Source: Diploptera punctata
Taxonomy: Eukaryota > Arthropoda > Insecta > Blattodea > Blaberidae
Assembly (NCBI GenBank): GCA_030220185.1
Contig: JASPKZ010009674.1
Span: forward strand, 62,001 to 126,000
Length of the DNA stretch: 64,000 nt
Reading direction: 5' to 3'
Every line of letters starts with the position of its first letter. Position 1 is the first letter of the stretch. Below, one piece after another: positions 10,044 to 18,892 of this stretch. A model generated the notes under the pieces. It was not told the DNA's origin, ran no database searches, and worked only from the letters and a program-made list of their open reading frames with translations. Made by a program: the position numbers and the translations under genes.

Positions 10044-10203
10044 AATATGAGTCTATAGCATCTTACTGAATAAAAGTTGAGTTCATTTAGGACACATTTC
10101 AAAATGCTTCTAATTTATCTTCGGTCTGGATGTTGTAGATAAAACCGAAGTGTTTTGAAATATGTCCTAAAAGAACTTAACTTTCATGAGGTAAGATGCT
10201 ACA
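10044..10203. repeat. Palindrome just upstream of exon 2, probable truncated foldback
   Basis: Arms ATAGCATCTTACTGAATAAA... and ...TTCATGAGGTAAGATGCTA are inverse copies, with GGACACATTTCAAAA at 10090 against TTTTGAAATATGTCC at 10153. The right arm has the tail motif ATGAGGTAAGAT. It ends about 60 bases before the exon 2 acceptor. Confidence 0.6.
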
Positions 10204-10263
10204 GACTTGCCATATTTATTATTGATAATAGATATTTTTTCTAAAAAGTGATATGTTAAATAG

Positions 10264-10551
10264 GACTGGCAGCTGAGGATGGAGATGGAGAAGGCAGTGA
10301 ACAAGAAGATAATGCAGATCGAAGTGGAGGTGTGGGTGTTGGAAATAGTGAACCAATGGAAGGAGAAGTTGGAGATCTTGTAGGAGGTGTAGGAGGACCT
10401 GGAGATGATGCTCAAGGAGATGGTGAATCAGACAATGAATTGGATCTGTTAGCAGAAACAGAATCTGATTCGGATGATAATCACAGTAATCAGGATGCTG
10501 CCTCAGCTCAGCGAAGCGTTCAGACAGGAGCAACAGCTGGATCAGACACAG
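10264..10551 (+). CDS. hyd: UBR5/Hyd, coding exon 2 (acidic linker)
   Basis: Acceptor AAATAG, donor GTATTT. Frame: one base from exon 1 plus GA gives Gly, then [19 protein letters not shown]...[19 protein letters not shown]...[19 protein letters not shown]. The acidic/Gly-rich stretch and the ending SAQRSVxTxATAGS match the UBR5 linker C-terminal to the UBR box. Length 288, phase 1 in and out. No stop or indel. This is the low-complexity acidic segment of the protein, thought to be disordered. A palindrome lies directly upstream in the intron. Confidence 0.92.
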
Positions 10552-10619
10552 GTATTTATATCAGTAATGTAAGCAACATTTTTTACCATGTTGCTTCTTA
10601 TGCACATTCTTTCTAGAGA

Positions 10620-12070
10620 ATAACTAAACTCACTATCAAACCTGTAGGTTCATAGCTGCATGGAGATAAGCTCTCCATACATCCCTATCCTGAGTTAATG
10701 TTTCCAATCATCCCCTGTATAATTTACTTTCCCACAAATCATGGATAATGTTATTCTCCCACCTCATTCTTGGTCTACCAACTGGGCATTTTCCTTCTGG
10801 TTCTCCTACAAGAAGCTTCCTTGCACCTCTTTCATCCCTCATACGTGCCACATGTCCTGCCCATCACAGTCTATGAGACTTAACTGTTCTCATTATATCT
10901 GGCTTCCTATACACATAATGTAGCTTGCTATTGTCCAGTTTTCTCCATTTGCCCGTTCATCTCTTTTTTGGCCCAAAAATTTTCCTAAGAACTTTATTCT
11001 CAGATACTCATAATCTTCTTTCCTCCCTTAAAGTAAGAGTACATGTTTTGCATCCGTATAATATAACTGGGAGAATAACAGTTTTATATATATATTTGAA
11101 GAGAAAATTTTTTGCCTAGACCGAGACTCGAACCCGGGACCCTTGGCCTGGAAAGCCAAGGGTTCCGGGTTCGAGTCTCGGTGTAGGCGAAAATTTTTCT
11201 CTTCAAATATAATTTATCCTTCAGTGAGAAGTGTTAAATCAATAATAAAATTGTCAGTTTTATATATTTTCAGTTTAATGTTTTTCTTAAAGGAGTTGGA
11301 ACGACAACAGTTCTTGCAATGCATAATAGCATGCATATGCACAATTGAGCCTATGTTTAATATCTTTGTGCATCCCGTTCATATTTGTAATTATTGTTCC
11401 TAGATATTTGAATTCAGCCACTTCTTCAATATTTCTCTCATTTGTCATTAGTTGTCCATTTCCATTATATAGTGCATTTCTATGTGTGAACATATAGTTT
11501 ATTGATGTTTACTTCCAGTCCCAATTTATAAGTATCACTCAATGGAGTGTGCCTGTTGGCCCTTAGTATCTCCTCACTATGGCTCAATAATACTATATAT
11601 CATCAGCATAAACAAACAGCCTATTAATACCATTGAGTTGTAGGTCTTCTTCATTCTCCAAAGATTTGATGGCATGCTGTAATACAGAATTGAATTGTAA
11701 AGGAGATAGTGCATCTCCTTCCTTTAACCCATTGTGAATTTTAAAAGTATCCAAAACTGTTTGCCTACACGCGCACTACTCTTTTTGTGCCATTTAGACA
11801 CATTTGTATAAGTCTAACTAACTTTTTAGGAATTCCGAATTGCAGCAGGATATTATATAACTTCTCCCTCTTAACTGAATTGTATGCCTTTTTTGAAGCC
11901 TACATATAGTTGATGTAGAGCGTCGTTATATTCCCATATCTTTTCTAAAATCTGTCTTATAATAAAAATCTGGTCTGTTGTAGACCTATTTCTTCAAGAG
12001 AATTTCTGGTATAATTTTTTGTCAATTTGACTTTTTGTACTTGATCTTTGAGAGCCTTGAAGTGTTTAGT
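10620..12070 (-). mobile_element. Long degenerate non-LTR retrotransposon (RT), minus strand
   Basis: Minus-strand translation of 11560-11700 gives RT pieces GDALSPLQFNSVLQHAIK and INRLFVYADDI, the B and catalytic YADD motifs of LINE reverse transcriptase. Further 3', 11493-11287 gives EFKYLGTIITNMNGM...RLNCAYACYYALQELL, the post-RT domain. The 3' terminal part at 10630-10760 (CTATCAAACCTGTAGGTTCATAGC) is shared with 31390-31520. Stops and frameshifts throughout. An RTE-like or related clade is likely. A palindromic tRNA-headed repeat sits inside at 11085-11265. Confidence 0.8.
11085..11265. repeat. Inverted pair of tRNA-headed repeats (subfamily 1) inside the LINE
   Basis: A minus-sense head (11113-11150, truncated in its anticodon stem) joins directly to a plus-sense 3' half (11150-11190) at CCTTGGCCTGGAAAGCCAAGG. 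Both are flanked by the AAGAGAAAATTTTTTG / AAAATTTTTCTCTTC segments. TTTTATATAT occurs on both sides (about 11082 and 11257), a possible target duplication. Confidence 0.75.
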
Positions 12071-12087
12071 TAGACTAAAAAGATGTT

Positions 12088-12290
12088 GTTTATTTTTTAT
12101 TATTTCACTCACCTCATACTTCATAACTATCTACATAACTTAATAAAGTTGGCTATCAAGTCATAGGAAAACAAGAATAACGTAAACAACTGGAACAAGA
12201 TGGCGGCTTATGAAGTATGAGGTGAGTGAAATAATAAAAAATAAACAATATTAAAGAACCTCATAGTGTTATTTTCCTATCTACATAACT
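12088..12290. mobile_element. Penelope-type foldback with 12-bp target duplication
   Basis: Flanked by TAAAAAGATGTT at 12076-12087 and 12291-12302. Left short-tail end: GTTTATTTTTTATTATTTCAC then TCACCTCATACTTC. The right end mirrors it and continues to the distal tail ACCTCATAGTGTTATTTTCC. The centre is not palindromic (12125-12200) and has AAGATGGCGGC. The same element family recurs at 48150 and 53244. Confidence 0.85.
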
Positions 12291-12302
12291 TAAAAAGATG
12301 TT

Positions 12303-12449
12303 ATTGGAGTGAATAAATTTAGTGTAAAAATGAATTAAAAGAATTGTATCTCATCTCATATTTTATATTCTTTAAGCACAGAAACTGCCGTTTTCAAGAG
12401 GAATCTCTCCCATCTTCAGCCAACATCAAGACTGTCTATTTTTGATCTA
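12303..12449 (-). mobile_element. Penelope-like fragment, 3' end, left of mariner
   Basis: Carries the family tail region and, in minus sense at 12379-12422, a hammerhead-like core CTGAAGA...GAAA with a pairable stem II. It continues on the other side of the mariner at 13749 with the coding C-terminus (ISDGNIEDEDI), so one PLE copy was split by the mariner. Confidence 0.65.
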
Positions 12450-13746
12450 CGAGGGTGAATCAAATATAAACCGGAATTATTTTTTACAATTTTATTGAAT
12501 TATCAAAAAAATACAAACCACCACCTCATTTTTCTACATAGTCTCCTGCATTTCCAACATATTTTGCCATCGAGTTGGCAACTTTTTGATGCCGTCCTTG
12601 AAGAATGAGGGATGACGTGTAGTCAGCCAGTTGTGCACGAACTCCTCTAACCGCTGCACTGTTACCAAGCCGCCTTCCTCCCAGGTCTTCTTTCAGTGGC
12701 CCAAACAAATGGTAGTCACAGGGTGACAAATCTGGACTGTAAGGAGGATGTTCCAGAGGTGTCCAATGCATTTTCGTCAATTTTTTCTTGTGTCAACAGA
12801 GCAGTGTGTGGCCTTGCATTGTCATGCAGCGCAATCACATTTCGGATAGGTTTCCAGCAGCGCTTGTTTACGATATGCTGCTTTTGTCTTGTCCAAAAGC
12901 CAGCAGTAGTATTCTGCATTCACTGTTCGTCGTTCATGAAGGAAATCCACTAGCAAAACTCCTTCAGAGTCCCAAAAAAACAGTCGCAAGGACCTTTCCA
13001 GCAGAAAGACGTGTTTTGACCTTAACTGGTTCAGCTGCACCTCGCTCTCCGCCACTCCATGCTGGAACGTTTGGACTCAGGGTGTATAATGATGAACCCA
13101 AGTTTCATCAGAGGTCACAATGTGATTCAGAAAATCATCTCCTTCCTCCTCGTAGCGACCCAGATGCCTCTGAGACACTTCCTGGTGCAAATTTTTTTTG
13201 TTCCTGGCCGAGGAACCCATCTGGCAGACAATTTTTTCGGAATTTGAGTTCATCACTGATGATGGCTTGAACACTTCCGAAGCTTATTCCAACGTGTGAA
13301 GCAATTTCAGAAATTGTTACGTGCCGATCCTTCTCAATGAGGTCACGTACAGCACAAATGTTGTCTGCAGTGATGTTTGTTCGTTGTCGTCTTTGGTGGG
13401 GCTCATTTTCCATTGAATCCCGGCCTGCTAAAATTTTTTGTGCCAATCATACACCTGCTTCTTCGAAAGGGTTGCTTCCCTGAACTGTGCATGGAGCCTC
13501 CTCAAAATTTCAGAAGGTTTAGTGCCTTCTTTCGCCAAAAACTTAATAATAATGCGTTGCGCAACAGGCATGGGTACCTCTTGCTCACTCATGGCGTACT
13601 GAAGCAAGCGGTTGCTCTTCGGAGTGCAACACATCAAGATCCCTACTCCAGACACCCCCACCAACTTTCCCTCCAAACTGCAACGTTTGCAGTTTGCTAC
13701 CAGAGCCTCCAGATACAAATTCCGGTTTATATTTGATCCACCCTCG
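12450..13746 (-). mobile_element. Mariner DNA transposon, 1297 bp, inserted in a Penelope copy
   Basis: Terminal inverted repeats CGAGGGTGAATCAAATATAA (12450 on) and its inverse ending at 13746 match over about 29 bases with one mismatch (CGAGGGTGGATC at the right end). TA dinucleotides flank both ends (12448-12449, 13747-13748), the mariner target duplication. Length is typical of a full-length mariner. Flanking sequence on both sides is the same Penelope copy, so this is a nested, later insertion. Confidence 0.95.
12526..13592 (-). pseudogene. Mariner transposase, frameshifted
   Basis: Starts MSEQEVPMPVAQ at 13592. Segments in order: N-terminal helix-turn-helix (IIKFLAKEGTKPSEILRRL), second HTH (HVTISEIASHVGISFGSVQ), first catalytic Asp (VTSDETWVHHYTP), second (IALHDNARPHTA), third (PPYSPDLSPCDYHLFGPLK), end AGDYVEK. 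The spacing and motifs fit the DD34D mariner group. The segments lie in different frames and a stop follows KQVYDWHKKF, so the copy is inactive, but all three catalytic Asp codons survive. Ends match a typical transposase of about 350 codons. Confidence 0.9.
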
Positions 13747-13748
13747 TA

Positions 13749-14010
13749 TATCTTCATCTTCAATGTTGCCATCTGATATTGATTTGATGAACCTTGAGAT
13801 CAAGTTCCGCTCGCTGGGATCTTCAAAATGCATGGGTTTAAACATGTTTTTCTGAATATATATATTTTCCCAAACTGTCAATGCCAAAGGTTTTTCAAAT
13901 GTTTTAAAATTAAGCCTCTTGTTCAATTGTATTACTCTCCAGCAAACTATGAGCTGTGATAGCTGATTTTTCAATTTCACCATTTTTAATATTTCTAAAG
14001 TGTGTTTTTG
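13749..14010 (-). mobile_element. Penelope-like GIY-YIG C-terminus, right of mariner
   Basis: Minus reading: EKPLALTVWENIYIQKNMFKPMHFEDPSERNLISRFIKSISDGNIEDEDI (in parts, 13895-13750), the conserved C-terminal segment after the GIY-YIG domain in this family. Continuous with 12303-12449 across the mariner. Confidence 0.8.
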
Positions 14011-14079
14011 TGCAAGTGTCTAAATTTCTTTGTTTTTCCTCTGTATACTTTATTGCATCATTAATTACAAATTTTTTAT

Positions 14080-14440
14080 TGCCTGGGTATTAATTCCCAA
14101 AATTGATTATATTAAATTAACTTTCTTCTTAGTGTTATTTATAGATTATCCACCTAAATTTATTTATTGGTGCTAATATGATATTGAATTTCAATAAAAT
14201 TACTTATCATCCTGAAATACATAATTTTTTTAAATTTCTTTAAATTCAATATTTTATTAGCACCAATAAATAATTAATTTGAGTTGTGTTTTGACTCCCC
14301 TCATATTTCTTGATTTTTATAAAGACCCTACGTTTCATCGCTATACTTTGAGACATTCTCGATGCCACACAAAACCTTGACTCAACTTAATTAAAAATAA
14401 CCTCAGAGTGGTATTTCCTACATATATTTAATTTAACCAA
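14080..14440. mobile_element. Inverted Penelope linker fragments and tail
   Basis: AATTTATTTATTGGTGCTAA (14155) and TTAGCACCAATAAATAATT (14258) are inverse copies of the region between RT and GIY-YIG (compare ILAPINKFSLEE at 16145). The right side ends in AACCTCAGAGTGGTATTTCC (about 14400), a distal Penelope tail. Confidence 0.65.
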
Positions 14441-15480
14441 TAATAAATTTAGTCTGGTAATTTTTCTTAATAACTAATACGAAAGGTAATAATACCCCAT
14501 ATAGTAAATTAGTTTGTAAAAAATACAATAACGTATACATTGAAAAACAAAAAGGAGTTTAGACGCTCGCACAAAAGAAAACTTTAGAAATGTTAAAATT
14601 GGTGAAACTGAAAATCAGCTATTGCAGCTCAATAGTTTACTGGAGAATCATAAAAGTTAGAAAGAGCCTAACCTTTTAAAACATTTGGAAAAACTTTGTG
14701 GAAATTGAACTGTTTGGGAAAAGATACCTATTCAGAAGAACAATTTTAGATCCATGGCTTTTGTAGTTTCTGGCAAGCAGAACATTACCCCCCCCCTCTC
14801 AGTTCATCAAATCAATACCACTGGCAACTTTGAAGATGATTCAACTCCAAAAACTACAGAAAAGAATTCAATTGCAATGGATACCCGCTCATTGTGGAAT
14901 TGCTGGAAATGACACTGCTGACTTTCTTGCCAGAAAAGGCTCCAATTTAATTCAGAATACTACTAAAAGCTTACCTTTCGCATCTATAAAGAGAAAAATT
15001 AAAAACAAATATAAAATCAAACAAAACCAAGACCTATGTAATAAAGCCAAAGACAAAAAAATGGAATATTTTAGTAAAGAAGCCAGATATTATTCCAGAA
15101 ATTCCACGTAAAACTGCTTACAGAACATGACTATTTGGCCAAACATTTATATAAAATAGGAATTACACAAATCCAAATTGTCCTCTATGCAACAAAGATG
15201 AAGAAATGAACGAAGAACATCCACAAACCTGTGAAGTATTACCTGTTAGATCCACCATAGAGAAATATTGGAGAGCAAGAACGCTAATGGTTTCATTTCC
15301 AAGGCCCAGCATTTGAAAACAACAACTTTGAAGATGAAGATTTAGACCGAAATTTAAAAGTCGTAATGTTGGCTGAGGATGGGAGGTATTCCTCTTGAAA
15401 ACTGCAGTTTCCGTGCTTGAACACGAAATATGAGGAGTGTTACGACTCATTTAATTAATTTTTATTAATTGAAAACCTCA
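14441..15480 (+). mobile_element. Penelope-like copy split by a LINE fragment
   Basis: Plus strand 14490-14800: decayed GIY-YIG to C-terminal region (EKQKGV..., TVWEKI..IQKNNF). It resumes at 15338 (EDEDLDRN...) and runs to a hammerhead-like segment at 15370-15424 (core CTGAGGA, stem II GGGAGG/CCTCTT, GAAA, palindromic AACTGCAGTT) and the tail ATATGAGGAGTG...AAAACCTCATAATG. The insertion lies at 14840-15323. Confidence 0.75.
14840..15323 (+). mobile_element. LINE 3' fragment with RNase H and zinc-knuckle, 14-bp target duplication
   Basis: Encodes WIPAHCGIAGNDTADFLARK, the C-terminal part of a LINE-borne RNase H domain, then, after frame breaks, CPLCNKDEEMNEEHPQTC, a Cys/His knuckle typical at the end of I- or R1-type LINE ORF2. 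AACTTTGAAGATGA is present on both sides (14826-14839 and 15324-15337), the two halves of the Penelope host joining cleanly across it. Clade assignment is tentative. Confidence 0.85.
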
Positions 15481-15559
15481 TAATGTGAATTCTGCTAATT
15501 GATTTATGAACTTCTATAGTCGAAATATACAACCTATGAGCATTTTAAAAGTCATTTTT

Positions 15560-15720
15560 TGTTTTTACTAGCAAATTTATGTTTTTATTATTAATTTAAA
15601 ACTTCTCACTGAAGGACAAATTATATTTGAAGAGAAAAGTATTAAATTAATAATAAAAACATCGAAAGAGGTTCTACTGGCTTTATAAAGTAATGTTTAA
15701 ATTCCCAATAAAAGGCCTTC
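15560..15720. repeat. Headless remnant of tRNA-headed repeat
   Basis: Contains ACTTCTCACTGAAGGACAAATTATATTTGAAGAG and the inverse orientation body, but no tRNA head; the two halves meet at about 15633. It ends in the body block TTAAATTCCCAATAAAAGG, where the next Penelope copy begins. Confidence 0.65.
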
Positions 15721-16735
15721 TTAATTATGAAGCTGTTTTCAATTCCGTTTCTGGATTTATACATAATTAGGAATGAAAAAACTCAAAAAATTGAATTTGA
15801 TGTATATAGGAAGGGTACACATACTGATAATTATATCAAATCAACGGGTTTCAATCCTCTGGCACATAAACATGCAATATTTAATAGCCTCTTATATAGA
15901 TTGATAAAGGTCCCATTAAAAGGAGAAAATTTTAAGAAAATACGAAAATATCCTAAATATAGCCAGATTAAATGGTTATAATAAGTGTATAATATCTAAC
16001 AAATTAAAGAAATTCAGAAAGATAAAACAACTTAAAGAATGCTCTACCCTACAAATTGTTAGTAAAGAAAAGAAGAATTTCAAGAAAATTACTTACCATC
16101 CAATAGTACATGAGAAATTTCAAAAAATATTTGACAAATACAACATTATTTTGGCACCAATAAATAAATTTAGTCTGGAAGAGCTTCTAAATACCAATAA
16201 GAAATCAACATCCCAGACAGTAAGAAATCTGGAATTTATCAAATTAATTGTAATGATTGTAGCAAAGTATACATAGGAAAAACAAAAAGGAATTTGGAAA
16301 CACACTAAAGAACATTTTAGAAATATTATAAATTGTGAAATTGAAAAATCAGCAATTGATGCACATAGTTTACTAGAACATCATAAAAGCGAAACTTTTG
16401 AAACAATTGGATAAACCGTTGGAATTGACAATTTGGGAAATGATATTCATTCAGAAGAATAAATATCGATCTATGAATTTCGATTTTCCGGTAGATAAAA
16501 ATTTAATTACAAAATTTATAATCCCAACGAAAGATGGCAGCACAAGAAGTGATGTCACTAAAGAAATCAACAATCACGGAATTTCATCAGTGGAAGCCAT
16601 GACTGAAGAAGGACATGATATTGTCTGAAACCGTCGGTATCAAAGAAGTTTGAAAATGTATGATGTGAGTCGATTAAAATATGTACTCCACTCACTATTA
16701 ATATTATTTTGAGTCTGTTAATCTTACCACAATAT
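15721..16735 (+). mobile_element. Penelope-like element: RT C-terminus, linker, GIY-YIG, ribozyme, tail
   Basis: 15727-15981 reads FLDLYIIRNEKTQKIEFDVYRKGTHTDNYIKSTGFNPLAHKHA, the segment directly after the RT YVDD motif in this family. 16075-16180 reads FKKITYHPIVHEKFQKIF...ILAPINKFSLEE, the linker. 16210-16330 is the decayed GIY-YIG. 16398-16628 is the C-terminal EPLELTIWEMIFIQKNKYRSMNF-type block. Stop codon TGA at 16626 lies inside the hammerhead core. The copy is 5'-truncated and broken by frameshifts. Confidence 0.88.
16600..16642 (+). ncRNA. Hammerhead ribozyme motif in Penelope 3' region
   Basis: Stem I TGA (16600-16602) with TCA (16640-16642); core CTGAAGA (16603-16609); stem II GGACA/TGTCT (16611-16615, 16622-16626); GAAA (16627-16630); stem III ACC/GGT with loop GTC; cleavage triplet GTA, predicted scission after 16639. 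All invariant core positions are present (position 7 is the variable one). Confidence 0.8.
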
Positions 16736-17230
16736 TAATGTTGATTTGTTCTTGAACATGTTTCGATTGGATATCAATCATCTTCAGCATATTGCCCAGA
16801 CTGGTTTGATTTATGTTGTAAACCCTGGATGTCGATATCAGCTCCCTCCTGTGATTGGCCAAAGAACCTCCAAATGAGGCCACATTCCATCGTTATTTCG
16901 TTCATAATTTTCGATTCATAATCCTGTTTCTGATCTTCTGAATAAAGATTTTTTTCCCAAATTGTATAAATTTCTTTTGTGTTTTTTAACTGTTTTAATA
17001 ATTTAGAGTCCAAATTTGTATTATGTTTGGTCTGAAAAACATTATCAATGATTAAGCGAATGATGAAAAATCAAGTGCTTCAGAACATTTGAATACTACA
17101 TTATCAGTAGTTTGGTTTCCATTTGAATATACGTCAAGTGGGATTTATAATTTTATTAATATCAAATTTATCATAATTTTGTTCTGCAATATGCTGAATT
17201 TTTGTGTTAGGTTGAGGGGTTACATTTCAA
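16736..17230 (-). mobile_element. Penelope-like fragment, minus
   Basis: Minus ORF 17013-16774: DSKLLKQLKNTKEIYTIWEKNLYSEDQ...ESKIMNEITMECGLIWRFF, the C-terminal block of the GIY-YIG ORF. Further right, to about 17200, decayed sequence of the same ORF. The left boundary abuts the preceding plus copy head to tail via ATTAATATTATTTTGAG / CTTACCACAATATTAATG. Confidence 0.65.
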
Positions 17231-17344
17231 TATTTTTAAAGATAAGAAAGTAAATTAACTTGACCAGTACACTGGTACGTACCTAGCATCTACTCATTGA
17301 TTTATTATTAATTTTTAATAAGAAGCAATTGATTTTATTTGCCA

Positions 17345-17580
17345 TTTTAAAATACAATAGGAAGTAACATTAAGAGGTCTTCTTAACTAAGAAGCCGCCA
17401 TTTGCAAAGATAGAAGCAATGGTTTCAAAAGCATTTGGCGATAGGAAATTACAACATATATAAGAGAAAAATTTGCGTCTAAATCGTAACTCAGTTGGTA
17501 GAGCACTTGGCCCGGAAAGCCAAGGGTCCCGGGTTCGAGTCTCGGTCTAGACGAAAAAAAATTGTTCTCTTCAAATATAA
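17345..17580 (+). repeat. tRNA-headed repeat (subfamily 1), single
   Basis: Body block GTCTTCTTAACTAAGAAGCC then a plus head at about 17485-17555 with a deletion in the acceptor/D-arm region (TCGTAACTCAGTTGG lacks the usual CGCCTCGGTAGC). T arm intact. Confidence 0.8.
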
Positions 17581-17584
17581 TTAA

Positions 17585-18130
17585 GAGGTTTGTTTAATAA
17601 TTAAAACATTTTGTCTGTTCATTCTTACCTCTTAGACTTGTTTTTGTTGAACATATGTTTCAGCGATTACAGAGTGAATGTTCTCATGTTGTCGGCCCTG
17701 ATTCTTGGTTCCTGCTCTCTTTGCCTCTGGTCCAATGAATTTACTAATGAGGTTCCTTTCTGCGGGAATTTCAAAGTTCATAACTCTTTCCTTGTTCTTC
17801 TGTATATAGAGTTCATATGGTGAGTTCATTTTTGTTTTCTAACACAAAATTATTAAAACAGTTAGAAAACAAAAATGAACTCACCATATGGGAAAAAATC
17901 TATATACAGAAGAACAAAGAAAGAATTATGAACTTTGTAATTCCCGCAGAAAGGAACCTCATTAATAAATTCATTGGACCAGAGGCAAAGAGAGCAAGAA
18001 TCAGGGCCGACAACATGAGAAAATTCAGTCTGTAATTGCTGACGATGGGGCTAAGAAGCTCTGAAACATATGTTCGACAAAAACAACTCTAAGAGGTAAG
18101 AATGAACAGACAAAATGTTTTAATTATTTA
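17585..18130. mobile_element. Penelope-type foldback with coding C-terminus in both arms
   Basis: Minus ORF 17829-17632 and plus ORF 17817-18035 encode the same C-terminal segment (YIQKNKERVMNFEIPAERNLISKFIGPEAKRA and its near copy). The arms meet at about 17830-17860. The outer ends are TTCATTCTTACCTCTTAG and CTAAGAGGTAAGAATGAA. So this is a head-to-head pair longer than most of the foldbacks here. Confidence 0.85.
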
Positions 18131-18389
18131 TTTGCCGTGTTACACAAAAGACACCTGAAACTGCTAAGTCCATGTAACACAAGATAACCATTCTTCGCAC
18201 ACCTGTAAACTATGACCCTGATGCACAGTCATTGGTACTTTAAAATTGTCTCCAGAGATTGGTAATACTACAAGTATTATTGGCATTTCAATGTTTAATA
18301 TAAGCTTTATCATTCTTCAAATTTAATTATTGACATTATTTATTGTTGTTATAAGTTATTAATGTATCTGATGTGAGAATTAATTTATT

Positions 18390-18640
18390 TTGATGTTTTT
18401 ATTATAGATTTAACATTTCTCACTGAAGGATAAATTATGTTTGAAGGGAAAAATATACTTTTAATTTTGTTTAATTGTTTTTTGACTCAAAAAACAACTA
18501 AACAAAATTAAAATAAACCTCAGTGTTATTTCCTACCTACATAACTTAAGAAAAATATACGTCTAGACTGGGGTTCCAAACCAGGACCAATGTGTTTACT
18601 TTCTGAGCTATCCTATACAGTCAATATAAATGCAAATTCT
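18390..18640. repeat. tRNA-headed repeat remnant carrying a 91-bp foldback
   Basis: TTAACATTTCTCACTGAAGG... and ACGTCTAGACTGGGGTTCC...CTGAGC are a diverged minus-sense head. At 18459-18549 a foldback interrupts it: arms AATTTTGTTTAATTGTTTTT and AAAACAACTAAACAAAATT, then the distal tail AACCTCAGTGTTATTTCC. Its target duplication is GAAAAATATAC at 18448-18458 and 18550-18560. Confidence 0.8.
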
Positions 18641-18892
18641 TCTCTTGTATATTTTAATTTCTGAGCTCAAATTGTGTGTCGATAAAACAGTTCATAGCAA
18701 TTGGGAACTTCATTATTATACATTTGAATACAAAACATCAGAACAGATCCCATTCTATTATTTACAGTGTGTAATGTTATCAGCCTCTCTTCTCTCTGTA
18801 TTGTTATGTAGGATATAGGATTATCCTTACTTTTTAATAATCCATCATTGATTAATATTCTTAATGAGATTCCATGTAAAATATTGCATCCC

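Larger units (their letters stand above)
9310..10060 (+). mobile_element. Retroelement 3' fragment split by a Penelope foldback
   Basis: Plus-strand homologue of 7500-7905: ORF 9326-9508 followed by noncoding 3' sequence resuming at 9908 (TCCTAAGCTGAAACATG...) and ending near 10060. The 384-bp foldback at 9512-9895 interrupts it, duplicating 12 bases of the host element. Probable GIY-YIG/Penelope-type C-terminus; uncertain. Confidence 0.6.
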
